Shown here one piece after another: positions 36,976 to 45,604 of a stretch of 46,693 nucleotides of DNA. Positions within the stretch are counted from its first letter, which is position 1, and each line of letters begins with the position of its first letter. Made by a program: the position numbers and the translations under genes. The stretch comes from a bacterium (GTDB lineage Bacteria; Planctomycetota; UBA8108; UBA1146), in contig JAPOLY010000012.1 of the NCBI GenBank assembly GCA_029976805.1, positions 1-46,693 of the forward strand, in the 5' to 3' direction. Below the pieces are notes generated by a model that saw only the letters and a list, made by a program, of their open reading frames with translations, was not told the origin of the DNA and ran no database searches.

Positions 36976-38147
36976 TGTGAACCTTTCACCATTTCCGAAT
37001 CGAGAATCCGCGAAGCTTCAGGAATCAACCCGGAGGCCAATCCTCGTTCAGAGCAGATCAGGATCAAATCATCCATACACACAACCAATCCCCCGACAAG
37101 GCCAAGGATCTCCAGGTTTTCGCCCGTTGAATTGAGAACAACTCTGACCGGATCAAAGGGTCCCTGTGAATCTGATCCAAGAATGCGGATCCCCGAAGGC
37201 TCAAAGAAGATCTCGAATCGACCCACCCCCAATGCCACGACCCGCCTGGAAAGCTCCCCATGAATCACAGGTTTCTCTCCATCCAGAGCCAAGGGTTCTG
37301 CGAACGGATACCGGGGGACTCTTTCAGGAAGCGACCAACGGATCGAGACCTGCGAAGTCGAAGAATGAAAACCCGGACTGTTTTCACGAATCGAATTCCA
37401 ATCTCCGAGATCACTCCAACGATGGTCGAGATCACGAAAGTTCAAACAGCTGGCAAAGTCCGCTTCGCCCAGAAGGAAGTGATCGACAGACAACTCTGGA
37501 GCATTTTCCACAGATTCAATTCCGCGCTGTTTCATTTGCTCGAGAAAAAATCGGGCGCCAAAGCCAAAAATACCGCAATGGCGAAAACTCTTCCTGTTCT
37601 CCCCGGTCGATTCGGATTCCGATTGGATCTGTTGAATCTTCTCGGGCGTCGGCTTTTCCACAAACTCGACTGAGCCCGTAGAAGTATCGAGAGAAATAAA
37701 ACCGAAATCAGGAGAAGGATCGGCAACAGTACCATGAATCCAGAAAGAATCGGGCTGGGCGTGGAGATCACGAACCGTTTCCAGAAGTCCCTGCCTGAAT
37801 GGATCCCGATCAAGGATGTGCTGGTCAGCAGGCAGTACGAGAACCAATGCTTCGGAGTCCTGCTGATACAATACCTCCACCCCTCGCATGATGGCTGGCA
37901 GTGTATTTCTTCCCATGGGCTCAGTGATCCATTGGCAAATCCCCGGATCGGAGAGATATCCCTCTGCAGCAACCAAATGAATCCGCTCAGGTGGAGCGAA
38001 GAGCAGAGCAGATTCGATCGTCTCTTCCAAAGGTGAGCAATCCGCAACCAGAGGCAACTCAGGTTTGCGAATTCCCGGTCGACTCCAGGGCCACAATCGC
38101 CGGCCTGAACCTCCGGCGAGTATCAGCACATGAAGCCTTTCATTCAT
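36972..38147 (-). CDS. Mannose-1-phosphate guanylyltransferase-like nucleotidyltransferase
   Basis: The product (391 residues from the ATG ending at 38147; GGTGGA lies seven bases upstream; a GTG at 38159 is an alternative) has the sugar-nucleotide transferase core: VLILAGGSGRRLWPWSR near the N terminus, KPELPL, TEPMGRNTLPAI, VLVLPADQHI, FVEKPTPEKI and the late FRDLDHRWSDLGDWNSI. Together these match the ManC/GMP type that makes GDP-mannose from mannose-1-phosphate and GTP. The usual PKQF after the first motif is replaced by KPELP, so substrate choice is not certain. The last 100 residues fit the C-terminal beta-helix/cupin-like part, divergent. It overlaps the J-domain gene by 8 bases and ruvX by 4. 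Confidence 0.83.
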   Translation of the reverse strand: MNERLHVLILAGGSGRRLWPWSRPGIRKPELPLVADCSPLEETIESALLFAPPERIHLVAAEGYLSDPGICQWITEPMGRNTLPAIMRGVEVLYQQDSEALVLVLPADQHILDRDPFRQGLLETVRDLHAQPDSFWIHGTVADPSPDFGFISLDTSTGSVEFVEKPTPEKIQQIQSESESTGENRKSFRHCGIFGFGARFFLEQMKQRGIESVENAPELSVDHFLLGEADFASCLNFRDLDHRWSDLGDWNSIRENSPGFHSSTSQVSIRWSLPERVPRYPFAEPLALDGEKPVIHGELSRRVVALGVGRFEIFFEPSGIRILGSDSQGPFDPVRVVLNSTGENLEILGLVGGLVVCMDDLILICSERGLASGLIPEASRILDSEMVKGSQ

Positions 38148-38940
38148 CCCAATATCCACCCAGCTCCGCCATTAACTCCCTCAATGCTTTGGAGGATGGC
38201 GAAATTCGTACGGCCTCGGTCAAATGTTTGCCGGCCTCGACCTTCATTCCCATGTCCAGGTAACAGCGCGCTCGCTTCCGGGCAACCTCGCCACGAGATT
38301 GCCGGTCGAGACCCAATTGCTCTGCCCTGCGCAAGTACTCCAGAGAGACTCGAGGGTCTGAAACCTTGTTGGTTTTTTTCAGCAACAGCTTTTTTGCCCG
38401 ATCAACCGCCTCTGGATAGCATGGGCGGTGATTTTGCCTGCGAGCCTCGGTACGCAGGAGATCCTCATACCACTCCAACGCGCGCGACTTTTGACTGATA
38501 CCTTCGTGGTACTCGCCAATCAAAAAGCAGGAATCCACAAACTCGTCATCGGTCAGGTGTTTTTTCAGAAACAGTCTGGCACCAGGTCCCAGATCTTCCA
38601 ACCGTTGAACGGCTTCCCGTTGCCTTTGTTCCAGCAACAGAAAAAGAATACTCCTTGCTCTGGCAGCCGGACGCTCGCTGTCGGTCACATGAGGGGTTTT
38701 GTCGAGAAGTTCCTCACGGAAGACGATGTTCCACATCTGATCGTACCTGTGACGACTGTCTGCATCGGATAAGACATCGTGCGCCTCGAGAAGCCTTCGC
38801 ATCTCTTCAGGGTCTCTGGGGAAAGCAGACTTGTCGGGGTGAACTTCAAGAAGCTTTTTACGAAAGGATTTTTTGATCTGGTCATGGGAGCAATCCATGT
38901 CGAGACCCAATACGGAGTAGTAGTCAAGAAACTCAGACAT
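38140..38940 (-). CDS. J-domain (DnaJ-like) protein with TPR-like C terminus
   Basis: The start is the ATG ending at 38940, with GGGGA three bases upstream, inside the end of dtd (8-base overlap). The 266-residue product begins with a J domain (residues 6-69) with the HPD motif at 34-36, which stimulates DnaK-type ATPases. No G/F region, zinc-finger or CTD of true DnaJ follows. Instead there are helical TPR-like repeats (for example about 125-155 and 205-260, ending in ALRELMAELGGYWDE). It is therefore a specialised co-chaperone; the client is unknown. Confidence 0.88.
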   Translation of the reverse strand: MSEFLDYYSVLGLDMDCSHDQIKKSFRKKLLEVHPDKSAFPRDPEEMRRLLEAHDVLSDADSRHRYDQMWNIVFREELLDKTPHVTDSERPAARARSILFLLLEQRQREAVQRLEDLGPGARLFLKKHLTDDEFVDSCFLIGEYHEGISQKSRALEWYEDLLRTEARRQNHRPCYPEAVDRAKKLLLKKTNKVSDPRVSLEYLRRAEQLGLDRQSRGEVARKRARCYLDMGMKVEAGKHLTEAVRISPSSKALRELMAELGGYWDE

Positions 38941-39391
38941 CGTTCCCCGACTCCCGTTCCAGCCAGAAAGTGACAGGGCCGTCATTGGTCAGCGACACCT
39001 GCATATCTGCCCCGAATACCCCGGTTTGAATCGTCGGACCGAAAGACTCCTTCAGTTGCTGGACAAAACGATCGTATTGATTTTCTGCTTCTCCGGGAGG
39101 CATGGCAGGTTCAAAGGATGGGCGGCGGCCTTTCTGGCAACTGCCGTAAAGCGTGAACTGACTCACGACAAGGATCTCACCAGAGATTTCATGGATATTC
39201 AGATTCATATGGCCTTCGGAATCGGGGAATATCCGCAGTCCATTCAACTTCTCCACCATCCAGGGGATGTCGCTCTCTCCGGATTTCTTGCCAAATCCGA
39301 CGAACACGAGCAGGCCCTTTCCAATAGAGCCGACTGTTTCACCGGAAACCTCTACACTGGCGTCAGAAACACGCTGAATCAGCAACCGCAA
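38933..39391 (-). CDS. dtd: D-aminoacyl-tRNA deacylase
   Basis: The product fits DTD, which removes D-amino acids (and glycine from tRNA-Ala) from mischarged tRNAs. Catalytic motifs SQFTLYG and NDGPVTFW are intact. I set the start at a TTG ending at 39391: it gives the canonical N terminus (M)RLLIQRVSDASVEV and has GGGAGA (39398-39403) six bases upstream. The open frame runs to a GTG at 39424 that would add eleven atypical residues without an SD. The 152-residue length then matches the family. It overlaps the J-domain gene. Confidence 0.94.
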   Translation of the reverse strand: MRLLIQRVSDASVEVSGETVGSIGKGLLVFVGFGKKSGESDIPWMVEKLNGLRIFPDSEGHMNLNIHEISGEILVVSQFTLYGSCQKGRRPSFEPAMPPGEAENQYDRFVQQLKESFGPTIQTGVFGADMQVSLTNDGPVTFWLERESGNDV

Positions 39392-39473
39392 AGATGGTCT
39401 CCCTCTCAAATGGCTAGCAACCACATATTAGCGATGGGAGAGGAAAATCGGCAGAAATATTGAAGACGAAAAC

Positions 39474-40313
39474 TTACCGCTGCACAAATTCATGGCTGAA
39501 GTGGCCGATATCACCCTCTGGCAAATCAACAGGTTGAATCGACAGGCAACGTCCGGAACCGGAATCCACCTCCAGCAGAACGCCACAAAGATGAGCATTG
39601 GCCTCGGCCACGGTGAAGGGAGCATGCATGGAGGTCAGCAGCTTATGCAGCACTGGACTCGCTTCCCGACCAATCACCCCATCATAGGGCCCGGTCATCC
39701 CGAGATCTGAAATATAGCCCGTTCCCTGCGGCAATACTCTGGCGTCAGCAGTCTGGACATGAGTATGTGAACCGACAACGGCTGTCACACGACCATCAAG
39801 GTGCCAACCGGCAGCCTGCTTTTCACTGGTCGCCTCACCATGGAATTCCACGATCCGAATCGTCACAGCATCGTCGAGAGAATCGAGCCATTGATCCACA
39901 GAGCGATAGGGACAATCAACCGGGTCCATAAAGACTCGCCCCAGCACAATCGTGTAAGCAATTTTGATACCCGAGGCGATCTCGAAAATATGACTCCCAT
40001 GACCCACAGATGATTCGGGATAGTTCATGGGACGAATACAATCCGGGTGATCAGCCAAAACGGAAAGGTTATCCTTCCGTTTCCATGCATGATCCCCCAA
40101 AGACATCATGTCCACACCCGCGTTTTTCAGCTCGCCGTAAATCTTCTCAGTAATACCGGATCCCGCTGCAGAGTTTTCGGCATTGGTAATAATGGCATCC
40201 AGTTGCCAACTGTCGCGCAACTCGGGCAACCAATCCTGCGCCACGCGCCGGCCTGGTCGACCCACAATATCTCCGATCAGTAACAGCCGCAGGACGCCTT
40301 CACTATCTGGCAT
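39474..40313 (-). CDS. ymdB: YmdB-family metallophosphoesterase (2',3'-cyclic nucleotide phosphodiesterase type)
   Basis: The product (279 residues from the ATG ending at 40313; a TTG at 40322 is an alternative) belongs to the YmdB/TIGR00282 phosphodiesterases. It has LRLLLIGDIVGRPGRRV, ITNAENSAAGSGIT, MSLGDHAWKRK, VEFHGEATSEKQAAGWHLDGRV and VGSHTHVQTAD, which supply the binuclear metal site. The motif GDHAWKR replaces the usual GNHxWD. In Bacillus YmdB influences RNase Y-dependent gene expression and the gene follows rny, exactly as here: its start overlaps the rny stop by 11 bases. Confidence 0.92.
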   Translation of the reverse strand: MPDSEGVLRLLLIGDIVGRPGRRVAQDWLPELRDSWQLDAIITNAENSAAGSGITEKIYGELKNAGVDMMSLGDHAWKRKDNLSVLADHPDCIRPMNYPESSVGHGSHIFEIASGIKIAYTIVLGRVFMDPVDCPYRSVDQWLDSLDDAVTIRIVEFHGEATSEKQAAGWHLDGRVTAVVGSHTHVQTADARVLPQGTGYISDLGMTGPYDGVIGREASPVLHKLLTSMHAPFTVAEANAHLCGVLLEVDSGSGRCLSIQPVDLPEGDIGHFSHEFVQR

Positions 40314-41850
40314 ATTCGACAACCCGGGTTTCCCGAATCAGAGTGATCTTGATTTCGCCAGGGTAGGTCAACTGATCCTCAATCTCCTTGGCAATATCGT
40401 GAGCGAGTCGTGTGGCTTTTTTATCGTTGATCTTGTGGGCGTTAACAAACACCCGAACTTCACGACCTGCCTGAATCGCCTGGGCATTAGAAACACCTGC
40501 GAAGGAATTCACGAGTCCTTCGAGTTTCTCAAGTCGCTCAATGTATCGATCAAGCGACTCACCTCGAGCACCGGGGCGACTTCCAGAAATGGAGTCTGCC
40601 ACCTGCGTCAGAACTGCATAAATACTTTCTTGCGGGACGTCATTGTGGTGACTTGCGGCAGCATTCACCACTTCGGGTGCCTCATCGTAACGCTTGAGGA
40701 TCGTTGCACCGATCTCTGGGTGCCCTCCCTCAAACTGATGGTCTACCGCCTTGCCCAAATCGTGGAACAAGCCACATCTCTTTGCCAGGGTCTGATCCAA
40801 GCCGAATTCTGCGGCAACCATGCCGCAAATATTCGCCACTTCTACAGAGTGGGAAAGTACGTTTTGACTGTAGGAGGTGCGGTATCGCAAACGCCCCAAA
40901 AGGGTTACCAGTTTGGGATGGATCCCTGGAAGGTCGAGATCATAGGAAACCTGAACTCCGGCCTTTTGGATTTCCTCGTTGAGAGATTTTTTTGTCTCGG
41001 CAACGATCTCCTCGATCCGGCTGGGATGAATCCTGCCGTCCTGAAGCAACTTGCTCAGAGCTCTGGATCCCATTTCCCGGCGAATCGGATCGAAGCAGGA
41101 AAGGGTGATCACTCCCGGACTATCATCCACGATGACGTCAACTCCCGTAGACTTTTCGAAAGCTCGAATGTTACGACCTTCACGGCCGATGATTCTCCCC
41201 TTCATGTCATCAGATGCGATCTCAACACTGGTCACCGTGGATTCCTGGCAATAAGTGGAAGAGATTCGCTGAAGAGTTGAAGCGAGGATGCTCTTGCTTT
41301 TCGTTTCAGCCTGATCTTTGACACGCTCCACCATCCGCTGGATCATTTGGTCGCCTTCGTGCTCGACCTCCTGCTTCATACTTTCCAACAGATTCTCTCG
41401 GGCTTCTTCCCGGGACATGCCAGCAACACGCTCAAGGTTTTCACGTTGCTGTTCAATCAGATCATCCACATCTGATTCCCGGTCCTGAATACGACTCGCT
41501 CGCTGGTCAAGATCGCCCTCTTTGGATTCAAGGTTGGACTCTTTCTTTGAAAGAAGATCCATTCTTCGATCCAGCTTGTCTTCCCGTTTACGCAACTCAC
41601 GATCAGAGTCCTTGATCTCCTTGCGAGCCTCACGGACTTCTTTCTTGACTTCATCGCGTTGTTGGGAAGCCCAGTTCTGGGTCTCCTCACGACTCTCGGC
41701 ACGAACTCTCTCTGCCTCCGTTCGGGCATCGGAGAGAATTTTTTCCCCCTCCGCCTTCACACGTGCAGCGTGACGCGTACCAAAAATATAAATGATGATG
41801 AGGCCTACAAGGCCCACCACAGGACCGATGTAGTTTTCAAATTCACCCAA
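40303..41850 (-). CDS. rny: Ribonuclease Y
   Basis: The 515-residue product is RNase Y, the membrane-anchored endoribonuclease that initiates mRNA decay in many bacteria. Layout is standard: N-terminal membrane helix (8-24, VVGLVGLIIIYIFG), a very long charged coiled coil (about 30-190), a KH domain (about 205-265, KGRIIGREGRNIRAFEKSTG) and an HD domain (about 330-425) with CGLFHDLGKAVDH and NAAASHHNDVP. The start is TTG with AGGAGG (41855-41860) four bases upstream. It sits directly before ymdB and within 5 kb of pnp, another decay enzyme. Confidence 0.97.
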   Translation of the reverse strand: MGEFENYIGPVVGLVGLIIIYIFGTRHAARVKAEGEKILSDARTEAERVRAESREETQNWASQQRDEVKKEVREARKEIKDSDRELRKREDKLDRRMDLLSKKESNLESKEGDLDQRASRIQDRESDVDDLIEQQRENLERVAGMSREEARENLLESMKQEVEHEGDQMIQRMVERVKDQAETKSKSILASTLQRISSTYCQESTVTSVEIASDDMKGRIIGREGRNIRAFEKSTGVDVIVDDSPGVITLSCFDPIRREMGSRALSKLLQDGRIHPSRIEEIVAETKKSLNEEIQKAGVQVSYDLDLPGIHPKLVTLLGRLRYRTSYSQNVLSHSVEVANICGMVAAEFGLDQTLAKRCGLFHDLGKAVDHQFEGGHPEIGATILKRYDEAPEVVNAAASHHNDVPQESIYAVLTQVADSISGSRPGARGESLDRYIERLEKLEGLVNSFAGVSNAQAIQAGREVRVFVNAHKINDKKATRLAHDIAKEIEDQLTYPGEIKITLIRETRVVEYAR

Positions 41851-41854
41851 GATT

Positions 41855-41860
41855 CCTCCT
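41855..41860 (-). promoter_or_regulatory. Ribosome binding site fixing the TTG start of rny
   Basis: Perfect AGGAGG on the minus strand, four bases before the TTG ending at 41850. The TTG codon in front of GEFENYIGPVVG gives the expected short N terminus before the membrane helix, so this site supports a non-ATG start. Confidence 0.8.
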
Positions 41861-41898
41861 GCAGAAGGATCTGCAGGGAAACAGCAGCGAATCAGATC

Positions 41899-43275
41899 TT
41901 AACGGGAGAGAATTTCAATCTTTTGAACTTCTAGAAGCCGTGCCCCCAACTCCGGGTCCTGCTCCTTGATCGTTCCAACAATTCCCACTCTTTTATTTAC
42001 GTATTGATCCAGATTCAAATCTTCGCCGTTGAGGTAAAAGAGGAGTTGATTCCCCTTCATCAATTTGTGTGATGCCTCAACTTTTCTGTGTTTCCCCAGT
42101 GGTACAACCCAGCCAACAGCCTGGTATTTCGAATCTCCTGGCGTGTTGCGGTGACCTGTCCTTCTTAAAATTTCCTTTTCCCGTGCCTGCTCTTTTTCAC
42201 GCTTGGCCCGGGCTATTTCTTGTTGACGTTCAATTTCGATGAGTCTCCGCTGAAGCGGAACAAAATGTTCGTTAATGGTTCGGGCAAGATCCTTGACCAC
42301 ACGGATCTCACCGAGATCCTCACTCGTGGTCTCAAAAACCTGAATCTTGCGGAAGATGTCAGAGAAGTCCCATTTCACAGGGGGCTTTTCTGTTTCCTTC
42401 TGGAACTGCTCAAAAAGCTGCTTGAGCCTTTCCGATTCAAAGGTGGGAATCTTGATTGTCCCACTTTGGTCTTCTGTTTCCGGGTTTCCTGCCTGAACAG
42501 CTCCCGCATCTTCGGGAGTTTTCACTTCCGATCCGGCAGAGTTATCGTCTCCGGCAACAGCAGGAATTCCGGTAGGGCTCCCAGGCCGGGTCTTCAGGGT
42601 GTCATGCAAAGTTGACAGCCTGGCAGGATCAATCTTCTGATCACTTCTTTTGACATAGTCGCCATGAATCCAGCCGCGGGCATTGAGTGGCGCGAAAACC
42701 TCCACCCACTCTTTACCAGCAACCTTGGAATCGGCTTTGCGCTGACCTGTCGGTTTCAGGATCTGACCCATGACGGTCAATCCCAATGGAGTGTGGTTGG
42801 TACTGGCGGTGCAACGCAAACGAACGCGGTCTCCCGTGACTCGCAAGCGCTCTTCCCCAGACTCTTCCACAAAATCACCATGAATCCAGATCGTCTGATC
42901 CGAGGGGACGACAATCTCTACCCAATCACCCCGTCCGCCCATGGCAATGACAGGGGCGTCCATGCTCAAGCGAGCAAAAGCAAAATGATTGGTAGATGCC
43001 CCCGCACGAAGATTGACCGATTTGCCGGTCACCTTGGCCAGCCAGGGTTCCATTGTCGGCTGAGACTGCGTGGCGTCGGCACTCTGGGCCAGAAGATCGG
43101 CCTGAAATCCCGTCAAAAGAGCCAGCAAGCCGGCGATCAACAAAGAAACTCGCCCTCGGCGACTATTGCTGGAGACTGGGGATTCAGAGACTGGGGATTC
43201 AGAGACTGAGGATCCTGTGTCCGTGAAGGAGTCAACGGGGTGAAAGTCGGTGAATCCGGTGATTTGCTGTGGCAT
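41899..43275 (-). CDS. Exported protein with two bacterial SH3 domains
   Basis: The start is the ATG ending at 43275, with GGAGG four bases upstream; the frame extends to 43383 without support. The 458-residue product has a hydrophobic signal or anchor at about 44-60 ending LLAQSA, then two SH3b domains: about 85-145 (GKSVNLRAGASTNH, WIHGDFVEE) and about 150-215 (GDRVRLRCTASTNH, GWIHGDYVKR). SH3b domains of this kind often bind cell-wall peptides. A linker and a charged coiled coil (about 320-370) precede a C-terminal beta-rich domain (YQAVGWVVPLGKHRKVEA, KRVGIVGTIKEQDPE). It lies 48 bases upstream of rny. The exact role is not recognisable. Confidence 0.8.
   Translation of the reverse strand: MPQQITGFTDFHPVDSFTDTGSSVSESPVSESPVSSNSRRGRVSLLIAGLLALLTGFQADLLAQSADATQSQPTMEPWLAKVTGKSVNLRAGASTNHFAFARLSMDAPVIAMGGRGDWVEIVVPSDQTIWIHGDFVEESGEERLRVTGDRVRLRCTASTNHTPLGLTVMGQILKPTGQRKADSKVAGKEWVEVFAPLNARGWIHGDYVKRSDQKIDPARLSTLHDTLKTRPGSPTGIPAVAGDDNSAGSEVKTPEDAGAVQAGNPETEDQSGTIKIPTFESERLKQLFEQFQKETEKPPVKWDFSDIFRKIQVFETTSEDLGEIRVVKDLARTINEHFVPLQRRLIEIERQQEIARAKREKEQAREKEILRRTGHRNTPGDSKYQAVGWVVPLGKHRKVEASHKLMKGNQLLFYLNGEDLNLDQYVNKRVGIVGTIKEQDPELGARLLEVQKIEILSR
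43171..43215 (-). repeat. Three tandem 15-bp repeats in the SH3-protein gene
   Basis: Units 43171-43185, 43186-43200 and 43201-43215 are near-identical 15-mers (plus-strand form agagactggggattc; third copy with two changes). They encode repeated SVSESP-type residues in the cytoplasmic or leader part, in frame, so copy number can change without a frameshift. Confidence 0.85.
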
Positions 43276-43404
43276 TGATCCTCCCCTCCCGACGATTGGG
43301 CCCTGATCCCGGTGCGATTGCAGCATGTTGAATGCAATTTCCGGGTGCTGGTTCTGGCTCCCCAGCCTGCGATTTGCGGGCAATAGGGGAGTCCCACGCT
43401 TCCA

Positions 43405-43419
43405 GAAGACTAAGTCTTC
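43405..43419. repeat. Short perfect inverted repeat upstream of the SH3-protein gene
   Basis: GAAGACT (43405-43411) and AGTCTTC (43413-43419) flank one base. It lies in the 241-base spacer 43276-43516, which otherwise shows no gene. Its spacing would suit a dimeric repressor operator but it could be chance. Confidence 0.35.
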
Positions 43420-43516
43420 AATTCAGGTCTGTCAACGAAGCAGGGACGGATTAAAGACAAATTAGAGGAGTATCGCCCTCAGGAATCCATGCTGGGCGAA
43501 TTAAGAAGGGCAGTCA

Positions 43517-44395
43517 TCAGAAACGGATAAAAATCAGGTCTCCGATGGAACAGTGATAGGACGAAGCCGTCACCGGACACTTGGCTCGAAATAAACCGAA
43601 AGCAGGCCACTTGTCCGATTCCAGAGTTTGCAAATGGGACGCTCCCTTGAGGACTATCAGATCTGCAGACTCCATCGCTTCTGCCACTTCTGGCTCCCAT
43701 TCGTCCGCAGAAACACCGAGCCTGTTGCCGATGGAGAGAACACTCCCCAAAGCCTCCAAAGGACCGGATTCAGCAAGAAGGTCCCCGACATCATGAAGTG
43801 CCAGTGGAGACTTCTTGACGAGATGGGTGATCTGGAGTTGGGCATTCTTTTGACGAAGCTGGTCGATCAAGACCAGATCTGCAGCCACTTCAGGAGCAGT
43901 GTCATGAACGAAAACGAGGTTCTTCGAAGTTTTCAGGCGTTTCTCGAAATCTGACCGGTCGTCATGACGAAACTCCGGGTCTGCCATATCGGATTCTCTC
44001 AGACCGAGTTTTTGCAGATCCTGTCGAATCGAGTGCGTACTCTGGATTTCGTTGGCAAAGACATTGGATCGAGCGGCCATCAACAACGCACGCCCCAACG
44101 GATCTTCGTCCGCGAGGACCCGGGCTTTCAGATCCGGATAGGCCTCCACCATTTCCTGAATCCATTGATCTCTCTGTTTTTTCCAGGGATCCCCCGTCCC
44201 CAGAACTTCGTGGACCGCACCAAGCAAATCGCCGATGACCTCCGCGGGAGGAAGATGGGATTCCACATCTGAGAGGTGCCTCATCGCCTCGTCGAGAACC
44301 TTGTGCTGCAACCAGGCATCATCACTGACTTTTTCAGCAGTACACAGGGCCCGACGCAATGCGCAGGGATAGCAGCGGGGATCAAACCGACCCAT
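43517..44395 (-). CDS. DUF89 (ARMT1-like) protein with degenerate phosphatase motifs
   Basis: The 292-residue product resembles the bacterial/archaeal DUF89 family, metal-dependent damage-control phosphatases. The N-terminal CYPC (C8, C11), SNVFA near 110-114, HDTAPE near 164-169, LIVLKGASH near 246-254 and the C-terminal CPVTASSYHCSIGDLIFI all occupy family positions. The usual motifs are GN.iD, DNAGE and KG..N, so N is lost from the DNAGE box and other polar residues differ, although D165, N111 and K250 remain. Activity may be changed or lost. It follows the SPOR gene by 6 bases, the last gene of that pair. Confidence 0.77.
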   Translation of the reverse strand: MGRFDPRCYPCALRRALCTAEKVSDDAWLQHKVLDEAMRHLSDVESHLPPAEVIGDLLGAVHEVLGTGDPWKKQRDQWIQEMVEAYPDLKARVLADEDPLGRALLMAARSNVFANEIQSTHSIRQDLQKLGLRESDMADPEFRHDDRSDFEKRLKTSKNLVFVHDTAPEVAADLVLIDQLRQKNAQLQITHLVKKSPLALHDVGDLLAESGPLEALGSVLSIGNRLGVSADEWEPEVAEAMESADLIVLKGASHLQTLESDKWPAFGLFRAKCPVTASSYHCSIGDLIFIRF

Positions 44396-44401
44396 GCAGG
44401 C

Positions 44402-45400
44402 TCACTCTCCCAAACCCGGGAGGTTCTTCACCGGCGGAGAGAGGGTCTCCAATTCCTCAGGAGAGAAATTCATTTGTGTGATATAGACATCCGCAAAACG
44501 AATCCCCAATGTCGACCGGAGGCCCAACAACTGGTCATAAGCTTTGCGAGCTTCTTCCTTGGTTGCAAATGGGCCAACATAGACATCGTATCGCTTGATG
44601 CCGGACCGCTTTTCACGAACACGGATCCTCGATACGGCATCTGTCAGGCCAGAATCGACGTAAGCCAGAAGTTGATCGATGATCTCTACCTCTGCGGACA
44701 ATTTTTGCCCGACCATGACCGCCCATAATTTCTGGTCGATCTCGATGGGGACAAAATCTTCTTCTGCTTCAGCGACGACAGCCACCGGTGAATTATCAGG
44801 ATCACTGGCCGCCAACTCCACAGGCTTACCCTCAGCATTTTGAACATTGCGAATGGCAGGTTCCGGCTTTGGCTCCGGATCCATCGCCGGCCACTGATCG
44901 TCGAGAGGCGCTTCGATACCCGTCGCAGCCAGAGGGCGATCAGGAACAGAAGATCTGCCGCCGACAAATGCCAGGCAGAGAAGGACGACAAATCCGATCG
45001 CAAACACCACCAGAGTAGACAGTCGAACCTCGAGGGTCGAGTTCCAGCCTTTCTTCGGGGGGGATTGGCGAGTTGAAGGAGAGGAGGAAACCTCATCCGG
45101 AATCTCAGGAAGTCGCCTCTGAACAGGTGCGGGGTCCAATTGTACACGGGATCTGGAGTTCCCCCCGCGACCCGACGCTTCCCTGGTCGACGCCGGTGAA
45201 GATTCGGCACGCCCCGGAACTTTGGGAATACTCGATTCAGGCTCTGAGGAGACCCGAACCCTGTTTTTTCCCCCTGTACCTTGCCCTTTTTTCGACAAGC
45301 TTCCCCCTATTTTCGGTGACAGGCACCGATTGGCTTCCCCTGAGTCTAAAAACACCCGTTCACAATGACAATTTCTGGCCCCGGAAACAAAACAGGGCAT
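44402..45400 (-). CDS. Single-span membrane protein with C-terminal SPOR domain
   Basis: The 332-residue product has a long Ser/Pro/Arg-rich cytoplasmic N terminus, one transmembrane helix at about 127-147 (STLVVFAIGFVVLLCLAFVGG), a Pro/Glu-rich periplasmic linker and a SPOR domain at about 222-312 (DQKLWAVMVGQKLS, YDVYVGPFATKEEARKAYDQL). SPOR domains bind denuded glycan strands and place proteins at division sites. The ATG at 45400 has AAGG seven bases upstream; a TTG at 45298 behind AGGGGG is an alternative that would remove a Cys-rich N terminus. It is divergent from the last gene of the window. Confidence 0.85.
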   Translation of the reverse strand: MPCFVSGARNCHCERVFLDSGEANRCLSPKIGGSLSKKGQGTGGKNRVRVSSEPESSIPKVPGRAESSPASTREASGRGGNSRSRVQLDPAPVQRRLPEIPDEVSSSPSTRQSPPKKGWNSTLEVRLSTLVVFAIGFVVLLCLAFVGGRSSVPDRPLAATGIEAPLDDQWPAMDPEPKPEPAIRNVQNAEGKPVELAASDPDNSPVAVVAEAEEDFVPIEIDQKLWAVMVGQKLSAEVEIIDQLLAYVDSGLTDAVSRIRVREKRSGIKRYDVYVGPFATKEEARKAYDQLLGLRSTLGIRFADVYITQMNFSPEELETLSPPVKNLPGLGE

Positions 45401-45604
45401 TTCTGACCTTGAGAAAGATGTTCAATGTCGAAGAATAGGTGACGGGATGACCCCGGTCAAGAAGCACCCTTGATCCGGCAGGTGAATCAGCGCAGGGAAC
45501 TTCTTGCCACGACGACAATGATTCTAATCCCCGCAAGTGCTCAACGCAGAATGGAGATACCGTCGATGGATCATTCCCACTTGACCTCTGAGACACGACC
45601 GAAA

